Part shown: piece by piece, positions 1 through 12,600 of the stretch | Layout: every line of letters starts with the position of its first letter | Position numbering within the stretch: position 1 is the stretch's first letter | Origin: Phymatolithon calcareum | Lineage: Eukaryota; Rhodophyta; Florideophyceae; Hapalidiales | Assembly: GCA_977006965.1 (NCBI GenBank) | Contig: CDRMUB010000001.1 | Coordinates: 62,001 to 126,000, forward strand | Reading direction: 5' to 3' | DNA length: 64,000 nt | Notes under the pieces: generated by a model | The model's input: only the letters and a program-made list of their open reading frames with translations | What the model was told of the DNA's origin: nothing | Database searches by the model: none | Program-made: the position numbers and the translations under genes

Positions 1-1097
1 TGATCTCTTACTGCACGTCCCATTCTGAGTCCAGATTCGGGCTCAGCGTCGAATTTCACTTCGGAATAGTCCCACCGTATCCCTTTCTCACTCCCACTCC
101 ACCTCCACCTTCAAGTCCGTCAAACTCTTGTATATCCTAGGTATATTCTTTCGTGACTTCTGGGTCCAAATGTGCCACTTACTCAAACAATCGACAAAAT
201 CCTATTTTGACCATTTAAAACTGTTACTTCTGGGTCCGCGTTTTTGGCCTCTACAGGGCACCCCCTCCAAATGGCCTCTGTGCGCGGACCCAGAAGTAAC
301 AACCTGCGAAAACAGGCTGGAAACGCGGACCCAGAAGTAACAAACCTCCTCAGCGTCTTCCACTGGCAACCAAACGCCATAACCACTGTCCCATCATCTT
401 TACCATCCTACTCCACGTGTTTTCCGGTCATCATCGTCATGTTTGTGTCCCGCGTCCTCCCTCCCGAGAGGGAGACTACCTTGTCCAAAATTTCAAACGC
501 TCTCAAATCGACTCAGACCAGTCCACATACTCTCCCAACACCTTCCCCAACATCAAGAACGTCTTTTGGACTCATCTCCGTCATGTCGGTGTCCCGCGTC
601 TTCTTCGCCAGCGAGGTGACTACCTTGACCAAAATTTCAAACGCTCTCAAATCGACTCAGACCAGTCCACATACTCTCCCAACACCTTCCCCAACCTCTA
701 AAACATGTTACAACGTCATCCCCGTCATGTCGGTGTCCCGCGTCTTCTTCGCCAGCGAGGTGACTACCTTGACCAAAATTTCAAACGCTCTCAAATCGAC
801 TCAGACCAGTCCACATACTCTCCCAACACCTTCCCCAACCTCTAAAACATGTTACAACGTCATCCCCGTCATGTCGGTGTCCCGCGTCTTCTTCGCCAGC
901 GAGGTGACTACCTTGACCAAAATTTCAAACTCTCTCAAATCGACTCAGACCAGTCCACATACTCTCTCAACACCTTCTCCACCCTTAACAACCTGTTCAG
1001 AGCTTATCTTCGCCATGTACATTTCGTCTGCCGTCTTTGTGCATGGATTGTGGAGTCATAGACGACCTTGACGACACTTTATTTGTTGTATACACCA
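1..1097 (+). repeat. Array unit 1 (4 monomers), reference unit
   Basis: Core is 1-441 plus 1018-1097; monomers are 442-1017. The core contains a pyrimidine-rich stretch (about 85-125), the near-palindrome TATATCCTAGGTATA (131-145) and four copies of the ACTTCTGGGTCC motif. The open frame runs from ATG 271 to TGA 1071 (266 aa). This copy has one private difference, TTGTCC instead of TTGACC, near 481. The window happens to start at the unit phase, so nothing is known of the unit to the left. Confidence 0.95.
223..341. repeat. Iterated motif with 18-bp perfect hairpin in each core
   Basis: GTTACTTCTGGGTCCGCG at 223-240 is exactly the reverse complement of CGCGGACCCAGAAGTAAC at 283-300, giving an 18-bp stem with a 42-bp loop. 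The same 18-mer recurs at 324-341, and a forward half copy (ACTTCTGGGTCC) sits at 156-167. The arrangement is forward, forward, reverse, reverse. It recurs in all 15 units at the same offset from the unit start. In units 11-14 the third full copy carries one change (GGACTC). I did not see it outside the array. Function is unknown; a protein-binding site, a cruciform or a replication element are possibilities. Confidence 0.95.
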
Positions 1098-2338
1098 TGA
1101 TCTCTTACTGCACGTCCCATTCTGAGTCCAGATTCGGGCTCAGCGTCGAATTTCACTTCGGAATAGTCCCACCGTATCCCTTTCTCACTCCCACTCCACC
1201 TCCACCTTCAAGTCCGTCAAACTCTTGTATATCCTAGGTATATTCTTTCGTGACTTCTGGGTCCAAATGTGCCACTTACTCAAACAATCGACAAAATCCT
1301 ATTTTGACCATTTAAAACTGTTACTTCTGGGTCCGCGTTTTTGGCCTCTACAGGGCACCCCCTCCAAATGGCCTCTGTGCGCGGACCCAGAAGTAACAAC
1401 CTGCGAAAACAGGCTGGAAACGCGGACCCAGAAGTAACAAACCTCCTCAGCGTCTTCCACTGGCAACCAAACGCCATAACCACTGTCCCATCATCTTTAC
1501 CATCCTACTCCACGTGTTTTCCGGTCATCATCGTCATGTTTGTGTCCCGCGTCCTCCCTCCCGAGAGGGAGACTACCTTGACCAAAATTTCAAACGCTCT
1601 CAAATCGACTCAGACCAGTCCACATACTCTCCCAACACCTTCCCCAACATCAAGAACGTCTTTTGGACTCATCTCCGTCATGTCGGTGTCCCGCGTCTTC
1701 TTCGCCAGCGAGGTGACTACCTCGACCAAAATTTCAAACGCTCTCAAATCGACTCAGACCAGTCCACATACTCTCCCAACACCTTCCCCAACCTCTAAAA
1801 CATGTTACAACGTCATCCCCGTCATGTCGGTGTCCCGCGTCTTCTTCGCCAGCGAGGTGACTACCTTGACCAAAATTTCAAACGCTCTCAAATCGACTCA
1901 GACCAGTCCACATACTCTCCCAACACCTTCCCCAACCTCTAAAACATGTTACAACGTCATCCCCGTCATGTCGGTGTCCCGCGTCTTCTTCGCCAGCGAG
2001 GTGACTACCTTGACCAAAATTTCAAACGCTCTCAAATCGACTCAGACCAGTCCACATACTCTCCCAACACCTTCCCCAACCTCTAAAACATGTTACAACG
2101 TCATCCCCGTCATGTCGGTGTCCCGCGTCTTCTTCGCCAGCGAGGTGACTACCTTGACCAAAATTTCAAACTCTCTCAAATCGACTCAGACCAGTCCACA
2201 TACTCTCTCAACACCTTCTCCACCCTTAACAACCTGTTCAGAGCTTATCTTCGCCATGTACATTTCGTCTGCCGTCTTTGTGCATGGATTGTGGAGTCAT
2301 AGACGACCTTGACGACACTTTATTTGTTGTATACACCA
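1098..2338 (+). repeat. Array unit 2 (5 monomers)
   Basis: 521-bp core plus five 144-bp monomers. Open frame ATG 1368 to TGA 2312 (314 aa). It differs from units 3, 4 and 6 by very few bases, for example a TTG to TCG change near 1721. Confidence 0.95.
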
Positions 2339-3579
2339 TGATCTCTTACTGCACGTCCCATTCTGAGTCCAGATTCGGGCTCAGCGTCGAATTTCACTTC
2401 GGAATAGTCCCACCGTATCCCTTTCTCACTCCCACTCCACCTCCACCTTCAAGTCCGTCAAACTCTTGTATATCCTAGGTATATTCTTTCGTGACTTCTG
2501 GGTCCAAATGTGCCACTTACTCAAACAATCGACAAAATCCTATTTTGACCATTTAAAACTGTTACTTCTGGGTCCGCGTTTTTGGCCTCTACAGGGCACC
2601 CCCTCCAAATGGCCTCTGTGCGCGGACCCAGAAGTAACAACCTGCGAAAACAGGCTGGAAACGCGGACCCAGAAGTAACAAACCTCCTCAGCGTCTTCCA
2701 CTGGCAACCAAACGCCATAACCACTGTCCCATCATCTTTACCATCCTACTCCACGTGTTTTCCGGTCATCATCGTCATGTTTGTGTCCCGCGTCCTCCCT
2801 CCCGAGAGGGAGACTACCTTGACCAAAATTTCAAACGCTCTCAAATCGACTCAGACCAGTCCACATACTCTCCCAACACCTTCCCCAACATCAAGAACGT
2901 CTTTTGGACTCATCTCCGTCATGTCGGTGTCCCGCGTCTTCTTCGCCAGCGAGGTGACTACCTTGACCAAAATTTCAAACGCTCTCAAATCGACTCAGAC
3001 CAGTCCACATACTCTCCCAACACCTTCCCCAACCTCTAAAACATGTTACAACGTCATCCCCGTCATGTCGGTGTCCCGCGTCTTCTTCGCCAGCGAGGTG
3101 ACTACCTTGACCAAAATTTCAAACGCTCTCAAATCGACTCAGACCAGTCCACATACTCTCCCAACACCTTCCCCAACCTCTAAAACATGTTACAACGTCA
3201 TCCCCGTCATGTCGGTGTCCCGCGTCTTCTTCGCCAGCGAGGTGACTACCTTGACCAAAATTTCAAACGCTCTCAAATCGACTCAGACCAGTCCACATAC
3301 TCTCCCAACACCTTCCCCAACCTCTAAAACATGTTACAACGTCATCCCCGTCATGTCGGTGTCCCGCGTCTTCTTCGCCAGCGAGGTGACTACCTTGACC
3401 AAAATTTCAAACTCTCTCAAATCGACTCAGACCAGTCCACATACTCTCTCAACACCTTCTCCACCCTTAACAACCTGTTCAGAGCTTATCTTCGCCATGT
3501 ACATTTCGTCTGCCGTCTTTGTGCATGGATTGTGGAGTCATAGACGACCTTGACGACACTTTATTTGTTGTATACACCA
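2339..3579 (+). repeat. Array unit 3 (5 monomers)
   Basis: 521-bp core plus five monomers. Open frame 2609-3553 (314 aa). It appears identical in translation to units 4 and 6, which points to recent homogenisation. Confidence 0.95.
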
Positions 3580-4820
3580 TGATCTCTTACTGCACGTCCC
3601 ATTCTGAGTCCAGATTCGGGCTCAGCGTCGAATTTCACTTCGGAATAGTCCCACCGTATCCCTTTCTCACTCCCACTCCACCTCCACCTTCAAGTCCGTC
3701 AAACTCTTGTATATCCTAGGTATATTCTTTCGTGACTTCTGGGTCCAAATGTGCCACTTACTCAAACAATCGACAAAATCCTATTTTGACCATTTAAAAC
3801 TGTTACTTCTGGGTCCGCGTTTTTGGCCTCTACAGGGCACCCCCTCCAAATGGCCTCTGTGCGCGGACCCAGAAGTAACAACCTGCGAAAACAGGCTGGA
3901 AACGCGGACCCAGAAGTAACAAACCTCCTCAGCGTCTTCCACTGGCAACCAAACGCCATAACCACTGTCCCATCATCTTTACCATCCTACTCCACGTGTT
4001 TTCCGGTCATCATCGTCATGTTTGTGTCCCGCGTCCTCCCTCCCGAGAGGGAGACTACCTTGACCAAAATTTCAAACGCTCTCAAATCGACTCAGACCAG
4101 TCCACATACTCTCCCAACACCTTCCCCAACATCAAGAACGTCTTTTGGACTCATCTCCGTCATGTCGGTGTCCCGCGTCTTCTTCGCCAGCGAGGTGACT
4201 ACCTTGACCAAAATTTCAAACGCTCTCAAATCGACTCAGACCAGTCCACATACTCTCCCAACACCTTCCCCAACCTCTAAAACATGTTACAACGTCATCC
4301 CCGTCATGTCGGTGTCCCGCGTCTTCTTCGCCAGCGAGGTGACTACCTTGACCAAAATTTCAAACGCTCTCAAATCGACTCAGACCAGTCCACATACTCT
4401 CCCAACACCTTCCCCAACCTCTAAAACATGTTACAACGTCATCCCCGTCATGTCGGTGTCCCGCGTCTTCTTCGCCAGCGAGGTGACTACCTTGACCAAA
4501 ATTTCAAACGCTCTCAAATCGACTCAGACCAGTCCACATACTCTCCCAACACCTTCCCCAACCTCTAAAACATGTTACAACGTCATCCCCGTCATGTCGG
4601 TGTCCCGCGTCTTCTTCGCCAGCGAGGTGACTACCTTGACCAAAATTTCAAACTCTCTCAAATCGACTCAGACCAGTCCACATACTCTCTCAACACCTTC
4701 TCCACCCTTAACAACCTGTTCAGAGCTTATCTTCGCCATGTACATTTCGTCTGCCGTCTTTGTGCATGGATTGTGGAGTCATAGACGACCTTGACGACAC
4801 TTTATTTGTTGTATACACCA
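3580..4820 (+). repeat. Array unit 4 (5 monomers)
   Basis: 521-bp core plus five monomers. Open frame 3850-4794 (314 aa), with the same translation as unit 3. Confidence 0.95.
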
Positions 4821-6205
4821 TGATCTCTTACTGCACGTCCCATTCTGAGTCCAGATTCGGGCTCAGCGTCGAATTTCACTTCGGAATAGTCCCACCGTAT
4901 CCCTTTCTCACTCCCACTCCACCTCCACCTTCAAGTCCGTCAAACTCTTGTATATCCTAGGTATATTCTTTCGTGACTTCTGGGTCCAAATGTGCCACTT
5001 ACTCAAACAATCGACAAAATCCTATTTTGACCATTTAAAACTGTTACTTCTGGGTCCGCGTTTTTGGCCTCTACAGGGCACCCCCTCCAAATGGCCTCTG
5101 TGCGCGGACCCAGAAGTAACAACCTGCGAAAACAGGCTGGAAACGCGGACCCAGAAGTAACAAACCTCCTCAGCGTCTTCCACTGGCAACCAAACGCCAT
5201 AACCACTGTCCCATCATCTTTACCATCCTACTCCACGTGTTTTCCGGTCATCATCGTCATGTTTGTGTCCCGCGTCCTCCCTCCCGAGAGGGAGACTACC
5301 TTGACCAAAATTTCAAACGCTCTCAAATCGACTCAGACCAGTCCACATACTCTCCCAACACCTTCCCCAACATCAAGAACGTCTTTTGGACTCATCTCCG
5401 TCATGTCGGTGTCCCGCGTCTTCTTCGCCAGCGAGGTGACTACCTTGACCAAAATTTCAAACGCTCTCAAATCGACTCAGACCAGTCCACATACTCTCCC
5501 AACACCTTCCCCAACCTCTAAAACATGTTACAACGTCATCCCCGTCATGTCGGTGTCCCGCGTCTTCTTCGCCAGCGAGGTGACTACCTTGACCAAAATT
5601 TCAAACGCTCTCAAATCGACTCAGACCAGTCCACATACTCTCCCAACACCTTCCCCAACCTCTAAAACATGTTACAACGTCATCCCCGTCATGTCGGTGT
5701 CCCGCGTCTTCTTCGCCAGCGAGGTGACTACCTTGACCAAAATTTCAAACGCTCTCAAATCGACTCAGACCAGTCCACATACTCTCCCAACACCTTCCCC
5801 AACCTCTAAAACATGTTACAACGTCATCCCCGTCATGTCGGTGTCCCGCGTCTTCTTCGCCAGCGAGGTGACTACCTTGACCAAAATTTCAAACGCTCTC
5901 AAATCGACTCAGACCAGTCCACATACTCTCCCAACACCTTCCCCAACCTCTAAAACATGTTACAACGTCATCCCCGTCATGTCGGTGTCCCGCGTCTTCT
6001 TCGCCAGCGAGGTGACTACCTTGACCAAAATTTCAAACTCTCTCAAATCGACTCAGACCAGTCCACATACTCTCTCAACACCTTCTCCACCCTTAACAAC
6101 CTGTTCAGAGCTTATCTTCGCCATGTACATTTCGTCTGCCGTCTTTGTGCATGGATTGTGGAGTCATAGACGACCTTGACGACACTTTATTTGTTGTATA
6201 CACCA
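4821..6205 (+). repeat. Array unit 5 (6 monomers)
   Basis: 521-bp core plus six monomers. Open frame 5091-6179 (362 aa). It differs from its neighbours by one additional K-type monomer. Confidence 0.95.
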
Positions 6206-7446
6206 TGATCTCTTACTGCACGTCCCATTCTGAGTCCAGATTCGGGCTCAGCGTCGAATTTCACTTCGGAATAGTCCCACCGTATCCCTTTCTCACTCCC
6301 ACTCCACCTCCACCTTCAAGTCCGTCAAACTCTTGTATATCCTAGGTATATTCTTTCGTGACTTCTGGGTCCAAATGTGCCACTTACTCAAACAATCGAC
6401 AAAATCCTATTTTGACCATTTAAAACTGTTACTTCTGGGTCCGCGTTTTTGGCCTCTACAGGGCACCCCCTCCAAATGGCCTCTGTGCGCGGACCCAGAA
6501 GTAACAACCTGCGAAAACAGGCTGGAAACGCGGACCCAGAAGTAACAAACCTCCTCAGCGTCTTCCACTGGCAACCAAACGCCATAACCACTGTCCCATC
6601 ATCTTTACCATCCTACTCCACGTGTTTTCCGGTCATCATCGTCATGTTTGTGTCCCGCGTCCTCCCTCCCGAGAGGGAGACTACCTTGACCAAAATTTCA
6701 AACGCTCTCAAATCGACTCAGACCAGTCCACATACTCTCCCAACACCTTCCCCAACATCAAGAACGTCTTTTGGACTCATCTCCGTCATGTCGGTGTCCC
6801 GCGTCTTCTTCGCCAGCGAGGTGACTACCTTGACCAAAATTTCAAACGCTCTCAAATCGACTCAGACCAGTCCACATACTCTCCCAACACCTTCCCCAAC
6901 CTCTAAAACATGTTACAACGTCATCCCCGTCATGTCGGTGTCCCGCGTCTTCTTCGCCAGCGAGGTGACTACCTTGACCAAAATTTCAAACGCTCTCAAA
7001 TCGACTCAGACCAGTCCACATACTCTCCCAACACCTTCCCCAACCTCTAAAACATGTTACAACGTCATCCCCGTCATGTCGGTGTCCCGCGTCTTCTTCG
7101 CCAGCGAGGTGACTACCTTGACCAAAATTTCAAACGCTCTCAAATCGACTCAGACCAGTCCACATACTCTCCCAACACCTTCCCCAACCTCTAAAACATG
7201 TTACAACGTCATCCCCGTCATGTCGGTGTCCCGCGTCTTCTTCGCCAGCGAGGTGACTACCTTGACCAAAATTTCAAACTCTCTCAAATCGACTCAGACC
7301 AGTCCACATACTCTCTCAACACCTTCTCCACCCTTAACAACCTGTTCAGAGCTTATCTTCGCCATGTACATTTCGTCTGCCGTCTTTGTGCATGGATTGT
7401 GGAGTCATAGACGACCTTGACGACACTTTATTTGTTGTATACACCA
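6206..7446 (+). repeat. Array unit 6 (5 monomers)
   Basis: 521-bp core plus five monomers. Open frame 6476-7420 (314 aa). Last unit with CCACGTG just before the monomer block; from unit 7 onward it is CCACATG. Confidence 0.95.
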
Positions 7447-8543
7447 TGATCTCTTACTGCACGTCCCATTCTGAGTCCAGATTCGGGCTCAGCGTCGAAT
7501 TTCACTTCGGAATAGTCCCACCGTATCCCTTTCTCACTCCCACTCCACCTCCACCTTCAAGTCCGTCAAACTCTTGTATATCCTAGGTATATTCTTTCGT
7601 GACTTCTGGGTCCAAATGTGCCACTTACTCAAACAATCGACAAAATCCTATTTTGACCATTTAAAACTGTTACTTCTGGGTCCGCGTTTTTGGCCTCTAC
7701 AGGGCACCCCCTCCAAATGGCCTCTGTGCGCGGACCCAGAAGTAACAACCTGCGAAAACAGGCTGGAAACGCGGACCCAGAAGTAACAAACCTCCTCAGC
7801 GTCTTCCACTGGCAACCAAACGCCATAACCACTGTCCCATCATCTTTACCATCCTACTCCACATGTTTTCCGGTCATCATCGTCATGTTTGTGTCCCGCG
7901 TCCTCCCTCCCGAGAGGGAGACTACCTTGACCAAAATTTCAAACGCTCTCAAATCGACTCAGACCAGTCCACATACTCTCCCAACACCTTCCCCAACATC
8001 AAGAACGTCTTTTGGACTCATCTCCGTCATGTTGGTGTCCCGCGTCTTCTTCGCCAGCGAGGTGACTACCTTGACCAAAATTTCAAACTCTCTCAAATCG
8101 ACTCAGACCAGTCCACATACTCTCCCAACACCTTCCCCAACCTCTAAAACATGTTACAACGTCATCCCCGTCATGTCGGTGTCCCGCGTCTTCTTCGCCA
8201 GCGAGGTGACTACCTTGACCAAAATTTCAAACGCTCTCAAATCGACTCAGACCAGTCCACATACTCTCCCAACACCTTCCCCAACCTCTAAAACATGTTA
8301 CAACGTCATCCCCGTCATGTCGGTGTCCCGCGTCTTCTTCGCCAGCGAGGTGACTACCTTGACCAAAATTTCAAACTCTCTCAAATCAACTCAGACCAGT
8401 CCACATACTCTCTCAACACCTTCTCCACCCTTAACAACCTGTTCAGAGCTTATCTTCGCCATGTACATTTCGTCTGCCGTCTTTGTGCATGGATTGTGGA
8501 GTCATAGACGACCTTGACGACACTTTATTTGTTGTATACACCA
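7447..8543 (+). repeat. Array unit 7 (4 monomers)
   Basis: 521-bp core plus four monomers. Open frame 7717-8517 (266 aa). First unit with the CCACATG variant (near 7,860). It also has private changes: TCG to TTG near 8031 and TCGACT to TCAACT near 8386. Confidence 0.95.
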
Positions 8544-9640
8544 TGATCTCTTACTGCACGTCCCATTCTGAGTCCAGATTCGGGCTCAGCGTCGAATTTC
8601 ACTTCGGAATAGTCCCACCGTATCCCTTTCTCACTCCCACTCCACCTCCACCTTCAAGTCCGTCAAACTCTTGTATATCCTAGGTATATTCTTTCGTGAC
8701 TTCTGGGTCCAAATGTGCCACTTACTCAAACAATCGACAAAATCCTATTTTGACCATTTAAAACTGTTACTTCTGGGTCCGCGTTTTTGGCCTCTACAGG
8801 GCACCCCCTCCAAATGGCCTCTGTGCGCGGACCCAGAAGTAACAACCTGCGAAAACAGGCTGGAAACGCGGACCCAGAAGTAACAAACCTCCTCAGCGTC
8901 TTCCACTGGCAACCAAACGCCATAACCACTGTCCCATCATCTTTACCATCCTACTCCACATGTTTTCCGGTCATCATCGTCATGTTTGTGTCCCGCGTCC
9001 TCCCTCCCGAGAGGGAGACTACCTTGACCAAAATTTCAAACGCTCTCAAATCGACTCAGACCAGTCCACATACTCTCCCAACACCTTCCCCAACATCAAG
9101 AACGTCTTTTGGACTCATCTCCGTCATGTCGGTGTCCCGCGTCTTCTTCGCCAGCGAGGTGACTACCTTGACCAAAATTTCAAACGCTCTCAAATCGACT
9201 CAGACCAGTCCACATACTCTCCCAACACCTTCCCCAACCTCTAAAACATGTTACAACGTCATCCCCGTCATGTCGGTGTCCCGCGTCTTCTTCGCCAGCG
9301 AGGTGACTACCTTGACCAAAATTTCAAACGCTCTCAAATCGACTCAGACCAGTCCACATACTCTCCCAACACCTTCCCCAACCTCTAAAACATGTTACAA
9401 CGTCATCCCCGTCATGTCGGTGTCCCGCGTCTTCTTCGCCAGCGAGGTGACTACCTTGACCAAAATTTCAAACTCTCTCAAATCGACTCAGACCAGTCCA
9501 CATACTCTCTCAACACCTTCTCCACCCTTAACAACCTGTTCAGAGCTTATCTTCGCCATGTACATTTCGTCTGCCGTCTTTGTGCATGGATTGTGGAGTC
9601 ATAGACGACCTTGACGACACTTTATTTGTTGTATACACCA
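8544..9640 (+). repeat. Array unit 8 (4 monomers)
   Basis: 521-bp core plus four monomers. Open frame 8814-9614 (266 aa). Confidence 0.95.
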
Positions 9641-12600
9641 TGATCTCTTACTGCACGTCCCATTCTGAGTCCAGATTCGGGCTCAGCGTCGAATTTCACT
9701 TCGGAATAGTCCCACCGTATCCCTTTCTCACTCCCACTCCACCTCCACCTTCAAGTCCGTCAAACTCTTGTATATCCTAGGTATATTCTTTCGTGACTTC
9801 TGGGTCCAAATGTGCCACTTACTCAAACAATCGACAAAATCCTATTTTGACCATTTAAAACTGTTACTTCTGGGTCCGCGTTTTTGGCCTCTACAGGGCA
9901 CCCCCTCCAAATGGCCTCTGTGCGCGGACCCAGAAGTAACAACCTGCGAAAACAGGCTGGAAACGCGGACCCAGAAGTAACAAACCTCCTCAGCGTCTTC
10001 CACTGGAAACCAAACGCCATAACCACTGTCCCATCATCTTTACCATCCTACTCCACATGTTTTCCGGTCATCATCGTCATGTTTGTGTCCCGCGTCCTCC
10101 CTCCCGAGAGGGAGACTACCTTGACCAAAATTTCAAACGCTCTCAAATCGACTCAGACCAGTCCACATACTCTCCCAACACCTTCCCCAACATCAAGAAC
10201 GTCTTTTGGACTCATCTCCGTCATGTCGGTGTCCCGCGTCTTCTTCGCCAGCGAGGTGACTACCTTGACCAAAATTTCAAACGCTCTCAAATCGACTCAG
10301 ACCAGTCCACATACTCTCCCAACACCTTCCCCAACCTCTAAAACATGTTACAACGTCATCCCCGTCATGTCGGTGTCCCGCGTCTTCTTCGCCAGCGAGG
10401 TGACTACCTTGACCAAAATTTCAAACGCTCTCAAATCGACTCAGACCAGTCCACATACTCTCCCAACACCTTCCCCAACCTCTAAAACATGTTACAACGT
10501 CATCCCCGTCATGTCGGTGTCCCGCGTCTTCTTCGCCAGCGAGGTGACTACCTTGACCAAAATTTCAAACGCTCTCAAATCGACTCAGACCAGTCCACAT
10601 ACTCTCCGAACACCTTCCCCAACCTCTAAAACATGTTACAACGTCATCCCCGTCATGTCGGTGTCCCGCGTCTTCTTCGCCAGCGAGGTGACTACCTTGA
10701 CCAAAATTTCAAACGCTCTCAAATCGACTCAGACCAGTCCACATACTCTCCCAACACCTTCCCCAACCTCTAAAACATGTTACAACGTCATCCCCGTCAT
10801 GTCGGTGTCCCGCGTCTTCTTCGCCAGCGAGGTGACTACCTTGACCAAAATTTCAAACGCTCTCAAATCGACTCAGACCAGTCCACATACTCTCCGAACA
10901 CCTTCCCCAACCTCTAAAACATGTTACAACGTCATCCCCGTCATGTCGGTGTCCCGCGTCTTCTTCGCCAGCGAGGTGACTACCTTGACCAAAATTTCAA
11001 ACGCTCTCAAATCGACTCAGACCAGTCCACATACTCTCCGAACACCTTCCCCAACCTCTAAAACATGTTACAACGTAATCCCCGTCATGTCGGTGTCCCG
11101 CGTCTTCTTCGCCAGCGAGGTGACTACCTTGACCAAAATTTCAAACGCTCTCAAATCGACTCAGACCAGTCCACATACTCTCCCAACACCTTCCCCAACC
11201 TCTAAAACATGTTACAACGTCATCCCCGTCATGTCGGTGTCCCGCGTCTTCTTCGCCAGCGAGGTGACTACCTTGACCAAAATTTCAAACGCTCTCAAAT
11301 CGACTCAGACCAGTCCACATACTCTCCCAACACCTTCGCCAACATCAAGAACGTCTTTTGGACTCATCTCCGTCATGTCGGTGTCCCGCGTCTTCTTCGC
11401 CAGCGAGGTGACTACCTTGACCAAAATTTCAAACGCTCTCAAATCGACTCAGACCAGTCCACATACTCTCCCAACACCTTCCCCAACCTCTAAAACATGT
11501 TACAACGTCATCCCCGTCATGTCGGTGTCCCGCGTCTTCTTCGCCAGCGAGGTGACTACCTTGACCAAAATTTCAAACGCTCTCAAATCGACTCAGACCA
11601 GTCCACATACTCTCCCAACACCTTCGCCAACATCAAGAACGTCTTTTGGACTCATCTCCGTCATGTCGGTGTCCCGCGTCTTCTTCGCCAGCGAGGTGAC
11701 TACCTTGACCAAAATTTCAAACGCTCTCAAATCGACTCAGACCAGTCCACATACTCTCCCAACACCTTCCCCAACCTCTAAAACATGTTACAACGTCATC
11801 CCCGTCATGTCGGTGTCCCGCGTCTTCTTCGCCAGCGAGGTGACTACCTTGACCAAAATTTCAAACGCTCTCAAATCGACTCATACCAGTCCACATACTC
11901 TCCCAACACCTTCCCCAACATCAAGAACGTCTTTTGGACTCATCTCCGTCATGTCGGTGTCCCGCGTCTTCTTCGCCAGCGAGGTGACTACCTTGACCAA
12001 AATTTCAAACGCTCTCAAATCGACTCAGACCAGTCCACATACTCTCCCAACACCTTCCCCAACATCAAGAACGTCTTTTGGACTCATCTCCGTCATGTCG
12101 GTGTCCCGCGTCTTCTTCGCCAGCGAGGTGACTACCTTGACCAAAATTTCAAACGCTCTCAAATCGACTCAGACCAGTCCACATACTCTCCCAACACCTT
12201 CCCCAACCTCTAAAACATGTTACAACGTCATCCCCGTCATGTCGGTGTCCCGCGTCTTCTTCGCCAGCGAGGTGACTACCTTGACCAAAATTTCAAACGC
12301 TCTCAAATCGACTCAGACCAGTCCACATACTCTCCCAACACCTTCCCCAACATCAAGAACGTCTTTTGGACTCATCTCCGTCATGTCGGTGTCCCGCGTC
12401 TTCTTCGCCAGCGAGGTGACTACCTTGACCAAAATTTCAAACGCTCTCAAATCGACTCAGACCAGTCCACATACTCTCCCAACACCTTCCCCAACCTCTA
12501 AAACATGTTACAACGTCATCCCCGTCATGTCGGTGTCCCGCGTCTTCTTCGCCAGCGAGGTGACTACCTTGACCAAAATTTCAAACGCTCTCAAATCGAC

